From: Gammaproteobacteria bacterium
GTDB lineage: Bacteria; Pseudomonadota; Gammaproteobacteria; Pseudomonadales; Azotimanducaceae
Direction of reading: 5' to 3'
Assembly: GCA_030428905.1 (NCBI GenBank)
Contig: JAUIED010000017.1
Span: 1 to 46,178 of the forward strand
DNA length: 46,178 nt
The notes beneath the pieces are model-generated. The model was not told the DNA's origin and ran no database searches. It saw only the letters and a program-made list of their open reading frames with translations. The position numbers and the translations under genes were made by a program. Shown here one piece after another: positions 38,971 through 46,178 of this stretch. Numbering within the stretch: the first letter of the stretch is position 1; each line of letters begins with the position of its first letter.

Positions 38971-40284
38971 ATGCTCGCCTACTACTTCAGGCTCGCGGCT
39001 CGGAGCATCCGCGCCAACTGGCTGGTGTCGACTCTGATGATCCTCGCGGTGGGCGTTGGCATTGGCGCGTGCATGACCATCGTCACGGTCAACTACCTCA
39101 TGGGCAAGGACCCGATTCCCGCCAAGAGCGCGCAGCTCTTTGCGGTGCAGCTCGACAGCTGGAGTCCTGACGAGCCGGCGAACGACGACGGCAGCCCGCC
39201 GGATCAGCTCACCTACATGGATGCTGCGGCTCTGCTGCAGGCGGCCGCGGCGCCCCGACAGGTGGCAATGATGCAGACCGCCTTCGTGCTGCAGCCTGAT
39301 GACGCCCAAACGCGACCGTTTCCGCTTACCGGCAGGGCTGCATCTGCAGACTTCTTCAGCATGTTCGATGTGCCGTTTCTCTACGGCCAACCTTGGAGCG
39401 CAGACACGGAGGCATCAGGCCAGCAGGTGGCCGTGTTGACCCGTGAGAGCAATGAGAAAATCTTCGGCGGCATCGACTCGGTGGGGCGCACCATCCGGCT
39501 TAGCGGTCGCGTATTCACCGTGGTGGGAGTGCTTGATACCTGGCGCCCCATGCCCCGCTACTACGATGTCACCAACTCGCCCTTTGGCGAGCCCGAGGAG
39601 GTCATGGTGCCGTTTCAACTGCACCGGGCATTGCAGTTGCCGCGCCGCGGCAATACCAATTGCTGGCAGCCAGTCGGTGACGAGGACGCCGACGCCATCT
39701 ACCGGTCTGAGTGCGTGTTCACGCAGTTCTGGGTGGAGTTGCCTACCACCGAGGCGCGCCAGGCCTACGCTGCCTTTCTGGACGGCTATGTGGAGGCGCA
39801 GAAAGCGGCTGGCCGTTTTGCGCGGCCGCTGAACAACCGGCTCAGCGACGTCAATCAGTGGCTGAAGGATCAGAAAGTGGTGGATGAGAATGCCCGGATG
39901 ATGTTGGGCGTCGCTGTGATGTTTCTCGTGGTCTGCCTGCTCAATACCATCGGCCTGTTGCTGGCGAAGTTCGTCGGCAAGGCGCCGGAGATCGGCCTGC
40001 GTCGCGCGCTCGGCGCGAGTCGCAGCACGCTGTTTGCGCAGTATCTGGTGGAGTCCGTTACGGTCGGCGCCCTCGGCGGCCTGCTGGGGCTGTTGCTGAC
40101 GTGGTTCGGGCTGCTGGGCGTGGAGATGCTGTTCGGCAATCTGGTGCGTGGGCTCGTCAGGCTGGATGGCGTGATGGTCGGCACGGCGCTGCTTCTGGCC
40201 ATCTTCGCTAGCGTGCTGGCTGGTTTGTATCCCACCTGGCGAGCCTGCAGCGTTCAACCCGCCGCGCAGCTCAAATCCCAATAG
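38971..40284 (+). CDS. ABC exporter permease 1 (FtsX/MacB-like)
   Basis: 437 residues starting on the base after the ATPase stop. One membrane helix (about 15-35) precedes a large periplasmic MacB-type domain (from about 40, with FPLTGRAASADFFSMFDVPFLYG, core SADFFSMFDVPFLYG, and VFTVVGVLDTW), and three helices follow at about 308-330, 355-385 and 392-415 (GVAVMFLVVCLLNTIGLLLAKFVG and VTVGALGGLLGLLLTWFGLLG). The cytoplasmic coupling segment GKAPEIGLRRALGASRS is typical of FtsX proteins. It pairs with the second permease to form a heterodimer. Confidence 0.92.
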   Translation: MLAYYFRLAARSIRANWLVSTLMILAVGVGIGACMTIVTVNYLMGKDPIPAKSAQLFAVQLDSWSPDEPANDDGSPPDQLTYMDAAALLQAAAAPRQVAMMQTAFVLQPDDAQTRPFPLTGRAASADFFSMFDVPFLYGQPWSADTEASGQQVAVLTRESNEKIFGGIDSVGRTIRLSGRVFTVVGVLDTWRPMPRYYDVTNSPFGEPEEVMVPFQLHRALQLPRRGNTNCWQPVGDEDADAIYRSECVFTQFWVELPTTEARQAYAAFLDGYVEAQKAAGRFARPLNNRLSDVNQWLKDQKVVDENARMMLGVAVMFLVVCLLNTIGLLLAKFVGKAPEIGLRRALGASRSTLFAQYLVESVTVGALGGLLGLLLTWFGLLGVEMLFGNLVRGLVRLDGVMVGTALLLAIFASVLAGLYPTWRACSVQPAAQLKSQ

Positions 40285-40292
40285 GAGGCGCT

Positions 40293-41507
40293 ATGGAATT
40301 CGGCCCCATCCTGCGCTCGCTGGCGCGCAACAAGACCGGTGCGGTGCTCATCGCGCTGCAGATCGCGTTTACCATGACCGTGGTGGTGAATGCCTATTTC
40401 ATCATCGGCGACCGCCAGGCGCGCATGCAGCGACCGAGCGGGGTAGCGGAAGAAACGCTTTTCCATCTCGGCTCGGCTGGCTACACCACAAACTACGATG
40501 CGGTTGGATCGCTGGCCCAGGATCTGCAGCTTCTGCGCAGCACCCCGGGCGTTGTGGACGCGGTGGCTGTGAACCAGATTCCGCTGGACAGCAGCGGCTG
40601 GAGCTCCGGCGCCAAGACCGCGCCGGGCAACGAGCATCAGTCGGTGCCGACCGCGATGTATATGGGCGATCACCGCACCGTCGCTACCTTCGGACTGAAG
40701 CTCGTCGCCGGCAGAGATTTCACCGAAGCCGATGTGCGCGACCGCGTGCCCAACATGCGAGGTTGGCCTGACAAGCTCATGGTGACCCAAGCGCTGGCCG
40801 CGCAGCTATGGCCGGACGAAGCGCCGCAAGCGGTGCTCGGCCGGTCGGTGTACATCGGCGATGAAGCCCCGGCGACCGTGATCGCGGTGATCGAGAAGCT
40901 GCAGGCGCCCTGGTCCGGCTGGAGTCAGGTGGAGCAATCGGTGCTGGTGCCTGAGAAGCTCCTGTGGCCGTCGGTGAACTACATGGTGCGCACCGAGCCA
41001 GGCCAGCGGGATGCCCTCATGCCGCTGGTGGAAGAAGCGCTGGCCACGAGCAATACGCAACGCATCGTTTCCGCGCCGGAGTCGATGGACGATACACGTA
41101 AGCGCAGCTATGCCCTGGACGCCGGTGTGAGCCGCATCCTCACGGTGGTCATGGTGCTGCTGGTTGCGATTACCGCGCTGGGTGTGATCGGCCTGGTGTC
41201 GTTCAGCGTGCGACGACGCGTCAAGCAGATTGGCACGAGGAGAGCCCTCGGCGCCACGCGGGCCGACATTCGCCGCTACTTTCTTCTGGAAAACTTCATC
41301 ATCACCAGCGTCGGGCTTGTGATGGGCGCTGCGCTGACCGTGGGGTTCAACATGTGGACCGTGAGCGCCCTGGGATTTCCCAAAATCGATCTGGCCTACG
41401 TGGCCGGCGGCATGTTGCTGCTCTGGGTTGTCGGGCTGCTTGCCGCGCTGGGACCCGCGCAACGTGCTTGCGCCATAGCACCGGCAGTCGCGACGCGCAC
41501 GGTTTAG
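40293..41507 (+). CDS. ABC exporter permease 2 (FtsX/MacB-like)
   Basis: 404 residues with AGGAGG before the ATG and 8 bp after the first permease. It has the same design: one N-terminal helix (ALIALQIAFTMTVVVNAYFI), a periplasmic domain (about 45-265, with GDEAPATVIAVIEKLQAPW), and three C-terminal helices (ILTVVMVLLVAITALGVIGLVSFSV, FIITSVGLVMGAALTVGFNM and GGMLLLWVVGLLAALGPAQRA). RRRVKQIGTRRALGATRADIRRYFLLENF (core GTRRALGATRADIRRYFLLE) is the FtsX coupling run. Its stop lies at the edge of a hairpin-rich repeat. The exported substrate is unknown. Confidence 0.92.
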   Translation: MEFGPILRSLARNKTGAVLIALQIAFTMTVVVNAYFIIGDRQARMQRPSGVAEETLFHLGSAGYTTNYDAVGSLAQDLQLLRSTPGVVDAVAVNQIPLDSSGWSSGAKTAPGNEHQSVPTAMYMGDHRTVATFGLKLVAGRDFTEADVRDRVPNMRGWPDKLMVTQALAAQLWPDEAPQAVLGRSVYIGDEAPATVIAVIEKLQAPWSGWSQVEQSVLVPEKLLWPSVNYMVRTEPGQRDALMPLVEEALATSNTQRIVSAPESMDDTRKRSYALDAGVSRILTVVMVLLVAITALGVIGLVSFSVRRRVKQIGTRRALGATRADIRRYFLLENFIITSVGLVMGAALTVGFNMWTVSALGFPKIDLAYVAGGMLLLWVVGLLAALGPAQRACAIAPAVATRTV

Positions 41508-41642
41508 CAGGCTGCTGAAAAGCAGCCTGGTATCCCGGCCAGGGACGGACGGGCCGCGAACCAAGCACGTAAGTGCTTGATTCGGCGTGAGCGGGCGACA
41601 GCCCGCGGTCGCTGAAAAAGTACAGGAGGTATTTTTTCAGCA
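41508..41642. repeat. Hairpin-rich repeat, REP/MITE-like, with short terminal inverted repeats
   Basis: A 135-bp non-coding block. It starts with a perfect stem, CAGGCTGCT-GAAA-AGCAGCCTG (41508-41529), followed by a stem at 41558-41583 with CAAGCAC/GTGCTTG arms (one mismatch, then GAA/TTC), a GCGGGC/GCCCGC stem (41591-41606), and GCTGAAAAA/TTTTTCAGC (41611-41641). TGCTGAAAA (41512-41520) and TTTTCAGCA (41634-41642) form 9-bp terminal inverted repeats. The layout fits a REP/BIME- or MITE-type element; no second copy is in the window. The right end overlaps the stop of the GNAT gene. Confidence 0.6.
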
Positions 41643-42164
41643 CTCCGTTTGGGGGGTTGTGCCGAGCGGCAGCCGCATGGCGATGCGCTGGGTCATGCCC
41701 AGTTGGCGCTCTGATTCGAGAATCGCTGCAAGTGTGTCGGGCAACTCGTCAGCGTTGAACGCCTCGAAGCCGATCCGCCGGTAGAACGGTGCGTTCCAGG
41801 CCAGATCGGCGAACGTTGTCAGCGTCACCTCCGCCAGTTTCCGCCGCCGGGCTTCCTCAACGGCTGCGTTGATGAGCGCGCCACCGATACCTCGCCGGCC
41901 GAACCGGGGCAGCACATCGACCTCTTCGAGATGCAGGCGGTTCTCACTCTGCCAGGCAATGCAGAAGCCGACGACCTCATCAGAGATCTCTGCAACCCAG
42001 AGGAGCCCGTCGGCGACCGCTTCGTGCAGCTCATGAAGCGGCGTGGTTTCCTCCGCGTCCGGTATCCTGCCGGCAGGGAACAACGTGGCGGCACTAACCT
42101 CGATGCGGGCGATAACGTCGAGGTCCGATGGGAGGGCATGTCGGATCAGTGGAGGTTTCGGCAT
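41637..42164 (-). CDS. GNAT-family N-acetyltransferase
   Basis: 175 residues from the ATG at 42164 behind CAGGAA. Acetyl-CoA site RRGIGGAL (90-97) in LPRFGRRGIGGALINAAVEEARRR, with the usual strand-4/5 run AEVTLTTFADLAWNAPFYRRIGFE. The N-terminal part (IRHALPSDLDVIARIE) is normal. The stop TGA lies in the terminal inverted repeat of the repeat element, so the last residues (TEC) are encoded by it, and the original C-terminus may have been replaced. The substrate is not shown. It is divergent from the large TPR lipoprotein gene. Confidence 0.88.
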   Translation of the reverse strand: MPKPPLIRHALPSDLDVIARIEVSAATLFPAGRIPDAEETTPLHELHEAVADGLLWVAEISDEVVGFCIAWQSENRLHLEEVDVLPRFGRRGIGGALINAAVEEARRRKLAEVTLTTFADLAWNAPFYRRIGFEAFNADELPDTLAAILESERQLGMTQRIAMRLPLGTTPQTEC

Positions 42165-42312
42165 AGCAACATTCCTGCTGAGCGTTCCCGGGTTCGATTC
42201 GTAGGCGCTCCATGATGACGGATCGTGGCGGCCGGCCCAACTGAAATGAGATGGGCTTTCGGGGCGCATTCAACGCTGCGGGATAAAACCGCGCCTCCCG
42301 CGCGTCCTGACT

Positions 42313-42341
42313 GTGACTACCTGTCTTACTGGGTGTACATT
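42313..42341 (+). promoter_or_regulatory. Candidate promoter of the TPR lipoprotein operon
   Basis: GTGACT (42313-42318) and TACATT (42336-42341) stand 17 bp apart, each matching the consensus at 4 of 6. The expected start leaves a short leader with AGAGGGAGGCG before the ATG at 42363. Confidence 0.35.
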
Positions 42342-42362
42342 CTTGGAAGAGGGAGGCGCGAC

Positions 42363-45300
42363 ATGCGTAAACTCGCTTGGCTATTTCTGATTGCAATCGC
42401 CGCCTGCGGTTCTGATTCGGCGTCCAACGATCCGGCGGCTGATGCTGGCCACGCCGCACCGGCGGGAGCGCCTGCTGCCCACGGTCCCCCCCTTGCGGAT
42501 CAGCCGATACCGCAGGTATCGCCGGGCTTGCAGCGATATTTCGATGGTCTGGAACTGCTGCGCACGCACGATGCTGCCCAGGCTGCGCGGGCGCTCGGCC
42601 AGGCGGTCACGCTGCTGCCGGAGCACGAAAACGCGCAGCTCGCCCAGGCCGTAGCGCAGCTTCTCAGCGGCGATCACGGCGGCGCCAGGCGCACGCTCGA
42701 ACGGCAGGCGCCACGTTCCCGCCATGCTGCGCTGTGGCTGCACGTCCATGCGTTGGTGAGCGGCAACCTGCAGGGGCTGCCTTCCATTCCGCCGAGCATG
42801 CTGGCGTCCTATCGGCAGGTTGAGTGCAGCGCACCCGGTGCCTGGGTACCCGGCCATGTGTTGCAGGGAGATGACACATTCCCGACGGCCTACGCGTCGT
42901 TTCTTGTGCAGGACTTCGCGAGGGCGTCGGCAGCCGCGCGTTGTGGCAGCGCCTTGCCTGATGTCGATCTGACCGACCTGCAGCCCAAGGCAGGCGCCTG
43001 GTTTGCGCGTGTTGCGCTGGCGCATCCGGAACTGGCGTCAGTTCACGTCGACCTTGGTATGCAGGCGCTACGAGCCGGCGAGCACGAGCGGGCCATGATG
43101 CACGCAGAGTTTGTGGGTTTGCGCCAACCCGATGCTGTTGAGTACGCCTGGCTGCGGGGGCTCGTGCATCTGGCGGCGGCACAGCCGGAATCAGCCCGTC
43201 GGTATTTCTCTCGGGCCATCGTTGCACATCCCGGTCACGCGGGTGCGTACGGTGGGCGGGCCGTGGCCGCGACCGCAACGGGAGACACGCGCGCGGCGGA
43301 AGATGATCTGGCGATCTCGGAAAGTCTCGATGCCGACGCTTACGCGGCGTGGGAAGAAGTGGCGGAGGAGGTTGTCAGCCCCCAAGGTGCTGCTGCGGAT
43401 TCACAGCCGGCAGCGGCGCTTGCTCGGCTGGCGGCTTACCATCGGCCCATGCGGGAACTGATCGACGCTGCGGCAACGCTGCATCGTGCCTGGGCTCCGA
43501 AAAGGCTGCGCTACGACGAGCAGTTCACACGTACGCTGCATGCGCTGTTGCAGGCTGCCGAACAACGCAATGACGCCCCCGCCTGGACGGAGGCGGCGCT
43601 GTTCCTCGCACAGGAGTCGAACTTGCGGGGCGAGCGCGTGGAGCCGCGCAGCCCGCGAATGGACTATCGGTATCAGCACAGTCGCGAAGCCGAGCTGCAA
43701 AGGGCGCTTGCCATGACGACACGGGCGCTTCAGGCCGACAGTCGCGACGTTGCGGCATTGATGGCCCGCGCGGAAGTTTTCATGCAGCTCTCCCGTGATG
43801 ATGAGGCGGAGCGTTTGGCAGATCAGGCGCTCGCGATTGACCCGGATGATCGGGAGGCGTTGACTCTGTACGCGATGTACAAGGGTCGACGTGCGAACGC
43901 ACTCAACACCCGTGCCGCGGCTCTGCGTCAGGAGACCTGCTCCCGGAGTTCGCGGCGTGAAAACCGATCGGACGGTGTGTGGGAAGTGACTACCACGACG
44001 TGCCACCCACCCACGGCAGCGGAGCTGGCTGAGGCGGAGCGGCTGGATCGCCTTGCGGCTGCGCTGCGCGCGGAGTCACAGAGCACCATGCGCAAGGTGC
44101 TCGAGTTAACGCGCGGCACATACGAAGGTGAGCTCGTGCAGGCGGAGGTGTTTCTCTGGCAGGGGCGCACAGAGCAGGCGGTGCAGGCCCTGCGTCGGGC
44201 GGTCAGCATGGCACCGGATGATCCGCGTGCGCACGAGAGCCTCGTGCGATTGCTGCCGCGTATCGGCGCGCACGAAGAAGCGGCTGAACACCGCGTGATC
44301 GTCAACAGCCGCTGGCAGACGACGGCGGCGCCCATGCTGGCCCTGGCGAGGCGTGAAATTGGCGCAGGACGCAGCGCCGCTGCCCGCAGATTTCTGATTC
44401 GAGCCGGCGACCTTGACCCGCAGGATGCGCGTGTGGCTGCCTATCTGGGAGTCGTCGAGCAGATGGACGGCCAGATCACCGCGGCGATTGCTGCCTACCG
44501 TCGTGCACTGGCGATGGAAAGCGCGCGGCTGGAGCTGGATGGTGCGAATGCCATGCCGGCGGATATCGCCGACCACGCGCTGACCATTGGCCTGGTGCAT
44601 CGACTGGCTGATCTGTATCTGCGCGAGGGGCGTCAGAGTGATGCGCAGGCGATGCATGCGCAAATCTCCGGCCTCGCTTCGCGGTTGGCGGGTGGCTGGC
44701 GCGTGGTACCGCTGCATCGTGCGCACCTTCCGCCGTTCGACGATGAGCCAATGAATGGCGCCACCGCCATCGCTGCGTCGTGGCTCGGGCTCGGACGCAT
44801 TCACGAGCAGGTGGGTGATAGAAAGCAGGCCCGCCAAGCCTATGAAGCGGCGCTGGCTCTCGGTGCTCCTGCGGGACGGGCGAACATCGGCACGTCGTCG
44901 GGCGACAGCAATTTCGACGCGGATGCCGGCGAGCCGGCGGGTGATGCACTCGTCGCGCTCATGCGCATGAGCATGGAAGACGGCGACTTTGCGCGGGTTG
45001 AGCGGCTGAATGCACGGCTGGGATATCTGCGGATGTCCGACGCTTCACGCCGGCTGGCGAATTCGCTCAGCAGCCAGCTCGGCAAGGCGCATAGCCTGGC
45101 ACAGCGCGACGAGGAGCAGCGCCGGCTGCAACAGGACCCGAGATATATGGAGCAGCAACGTGCGGTACAGGAGCGGCTGCGCCGCGATCGCAATGCGGAC
45201 CGCTCCAACTGTCAGGGCAACACCTATCAGGGCCGCTGCGGCATGGCTGCTGGCTTGCGCACAGACGAGCGCCTCACAGGACGCTGGCGCTACGATGTGC

Positions 45301-45551
45301 GCGAACAGTGGCGTTATCTCGGCGGCGGTGGTGTGTACGAGTTTGCCAGCGACGGCAGTTTCCTCTTCACTTCCGCGGCTGGTGACAAAAGGCAGGGCCA
45401 GTGGGGTCTGCTCGGGCCGGATGTCTCGGCCCTGCTGCTGTTGGGCGACGACGGTGGGATGGAGACGATCTACCTGGAAGCGCGCGGGCCGGACCATTAT
45501 GAGGTCACCACGGAGATGGCCGTGGGTTACGACCTCAAGCGCGCGCAGTGA
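42363..45551 (+). CDS. Large lipoprotein with tetratricopeptide (TPR) repeats
   Basis: 1062 residues from the ATG at 42363 behind GGGAGG. Lipoprotein signal KLAWLFLIAIAAC (Cys15), then an Ala/Pro-rich linker. TPR-like helices run through most of the chain: DAAQAARALGQAVTLLPEHENAQLAQA, EYAWLRGLVHLAAAQPESARRYFSRAIVAHPGHAGAYGGR (core ESARRYFSRAIVAHPGHAGA), RDVAALMARAEVFMQLSRDDEAERLADQALAIDPDD (core DEAERLADQALAIDPDD) and AAIAAYRRAL. The end (about 970-1062) is a compact strand-rich domain with LTGRWRYDVREQWRYLGGGG. Two Cys pairs occur, at SCSR..TTCHPP and NCQGNTYQGRC. It scaffolds other proteins in the envelope and is coupled to the propeller protein after it (TGATG). Confidence 0.85.
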   Translation: MRKLAWLFLIAIAACGSDSASNDPAADAGHAAPAGAPAAHGPPLADQPIPQVSPGLQRYFDGLELLRTHDAAQAARALGQAVTLLPEHENAQLAQAVAQLLSGDHGGARRTLERQAPRSRHAALWLHVHALVSGNLQGLPSIPPSMLASYRQVECSAPGAWVPGHVLQGDDTFPTAYASFLVQDFARASAAARCGSALPDVDLTDLQPKAGAWFARVALAHPELASVHVDLGMQALRAGEHERAMMHAEFVGLRQPDAVEYAWLRGLVHLAAAQPESARRYFSRAIVAHPGHAGAYGGRAVAATATGDTRAAEDDLAISESLDADAYAAWEEVAEEVVSPQGAAADSQPAAALARLAAYHRPMRELIDAAATLHRAWAPKRLRYDEQFTRTLHALLQAAEQRNDAPAWTEAALFLAQESNLRGERVEPRSPRMDYRYQHSREAELQRALAMTTRALQADSRDVAALMARAEVFMQLSRDDEAERLADQALAIDPDDREALTLYAMYKGRRANALNTRAAALRQETCSRSSRRENRSDGVWEVTTTTCHPPTAAELAEAERLDRLAAALRAESQSTMRKVLELTRGTYEGELVQAEVFLWQGRTEQAVQALRRAVSMAPDDPRAHESLVRLLPRIGAHEEAAEHRVIVNSRWQTTAAPMLALARREIGAGRSAAARRFLIRAGDLDPQDARVAAYLGVVEQMDGQITAAIAAYRRALAMESARLELDGANAMPADIADHALTIGLVHRLADLYLREGRQSDAQAMHAQISGLASRLAGGWRVVPLHRAHLPPFDDEPMNGATAIAASWLGLGRIHEQVGDRKQARQAYEAALALGAPAGRANIGTSSGDSNFDADAGEPAGDALVALMRMSMEDGDFARVERLNARLGYLRMSDASRRLANSLSSQLGKAHSLAQRDEEQRRLQQDPRYMEQQRAVQERLRRDRNADRSNCQGNTYQGRCGMAAGLRTDERLTGRWRYDVREQWRYLGGGGVYEFASDGSFLFTSAAGDKRQGQWGLLGPDVSALLLLGDDGGMETIYLEARGPDHYEVTTEMAVGYDLKRAQ

Positions 45552-46178
45552 TGGCATCGCGCGGTGTACTGGTTGCACTGGTGCTCTGCGTGTACGTGTC
45601 AGGCAGCCATGCACAGAGCATGGCGGATCGCTACCCGTTCTGTGCCGATGCGATTCGTGCCTTCGAGGCGCACCGCGACACGCGCAAGGACAACCTTAAC
45701 CGCGATCCCGAGTCGCGACGTGTTTGGAACGAACGCCTGCAGCAGCTACAACAGGCGTACCAACGTTGTGTCAGCGGCGTGGCGCAGACGCGCCGCGGGC
45801 ACCGTTTCGACACGGAACCGGTGCGCTTCGTGCGCGCCGATGATCGGCACATCGTCACACTGAGCGACGGTGGACAGCTGGTCGTCTGGAATCGAGCGAC
45901 GGGTCGCGCGCGCAGCCTGCATGTGGACGATGGGCAATGGCTGAGCATCGATGGCGTGGGTAATGTTGTCGTCGGTGGCCGCAGGGGTTCGTTGGTGGTC
46001 GATGCTGCGACACTGGAGCGGCGCGAGCGGTTGCCGCAGCCGCAGGTTCTGGCCGCCGGAAGTGTTCGCGTCGCGGTAAGCCTGGATGGCAAGTCGCTGC
46101 ACGTGCTGCCGAGCGGTGACGAGCGGCAGGCAAAGGCAACGGCGATGCAGCGCACGCTCGCCCCGCTCGCACTGCATG
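45551..46178 (+). CDS. Secreted WD40-like propeller protein (3' end outside window)
   Basis: Reading from the ATG at 45551, whose A is also the last base of the TPR gene's stop, gives 209 residues with no stop before the window edge. A signal peptide (VLVALVLCVYVSGSHA) is followed by a helical segment with two cysteines (YPFCADAIRAFEAHRD and LQQAYQRCVSG), then propeller-like blades: PVRFVRADDRHIVTLSDGGQLVVWNRATGRARSL (core HIVTLSDGGQLVVWNRATG), WLSIDGVGNVVVGGRRGSLVVD and VRVAVSLDGKSLHVLPSG. WD40-type repeats of this kind serve as binding platforms. It is probably one operon with the TPR lipoprotein. Confidence 0.8.
   Translation, partial: MASRGVLVALVLCVYVSGSHAQSMADRYPFCADAIRAFEAHRDTRKDNLNRDPESRRVWNERLQQLQQAYQRCVSGVAQTRRGHRFDTEPVRFVRADDRHIVTLSDGGQLVVWNRATGRARSLHVDDGQWLSIDGVGNVVVGGRRGSLVVDAATLERRERLPQPQVLAAGSVRVAVSLDGKSLHVLPSGDERQAKATAMQRTLAPLALH

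Noticed and set aside
1-46178. CRISPR array, tRNA, rRNA, integrase or transposase
   Set aside because: I saw no regularly spaced repeats of that type, no tRNA-like cloverleaf and no recombinase motif. A covariance-model search would be needed to exclude small RNAs.

Overview
The window reads as one GC-rich, gene-dense chromosomal stretch from an aerobic, heterotrophic Gram-negative bacterium. Outer-membrane barrel, Lol/MacB-type exporter, Tat substrates and many lipoproteins all point that way; a gammaproteobacterium is my best guess, but nothing here fixes the genus. No rRNA, tRNA, CRISPR array, transposase, phage or plasmid genes were seen. No gap between genes exceeds about 200 bp. GTG and TTG starts and 1-8 bp overlaps are common, so many genes are translationally coupled.

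Layout. 1-1179: a secreted beta-propeller protein (cut by the left edge) coupled to a small secreted protein. 1342-4172: a LysR regulator broken by one in-frame TGA, divergent from a SnoaL-like lipoprotein, then an outer-membrane barrel and a small membrane protein. 4315-5847: an ArsR / SRPBCC / DUF899 operon with a palindromic operator candidate. 5936-9091: flavin reductase-like protein, PhoD phosphatase and a PhyH-type dioxygenase. 9198-12209: a 1003-residue propeller lipoprotein. 12281-14230: DUF385-type protein, M23 peptidase and TspO. 14232-17900 (minus): glycerate kinase, lipoprotein, TauD dioxygenase and a medium-chain reductase. 17987-19884: two glutathione S-transferase-like genes. 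19877-24022: a CYP153-type alkane hydroxylase coupled to a DinB-like gene, a secreted unknown and a long Rieske oxygenase. 24067-28611: DUF1993, an Lpp-like lipoprotein, an L,D-transpeptidase, a dienelactone hydrolase, a CNNM/CorC membrane protein and a BLUF photoreceptor. 28725-32609 (minus): a complete three-subunit molybdenum hydroxylase plus a MoaD/ThiS-like sulfur carrier. 32726-35829 (minus): a DUF3604/PHP-like protein and an MFS transporter. 35994-41507: an ABC exporter cluster (stand-alone membrane protein, adaptor, ATPase, two FtsX-type permeases). 41508-46178: a hairpin-rich repeat, a GNAT acetyltransferase, a 1062-residue TPR lipoprotein and a coupled secreted propeller protein cut by the right edge.

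The metabolic theme is oxidative attack on hydrophobic or otherwise inert carbon: a P450 alkane hydroxylase, a Rieske oxygenase, PhyH and TauD dioxygenases, a molybdenum hydroxylase, dienelactone hydrolase, GSTs and reductases. Dedicated electron-transfer partners for the P450 and Rieske enzyme are absent from the window. The second theme is the envelope: three propeller proteins, several lipoproteins, peptidoglycan enzymes and an ABC exporter. The most useful loose ends are the TGA-interrupted LysR, the structured repeat at 41508-41642 that supplies a stop codon, the sulfur carrier fused into the molybdenum-enzyme operon, several unassigned dyads at gene starts, and the paired TPR/propeller proteins of unknown role.
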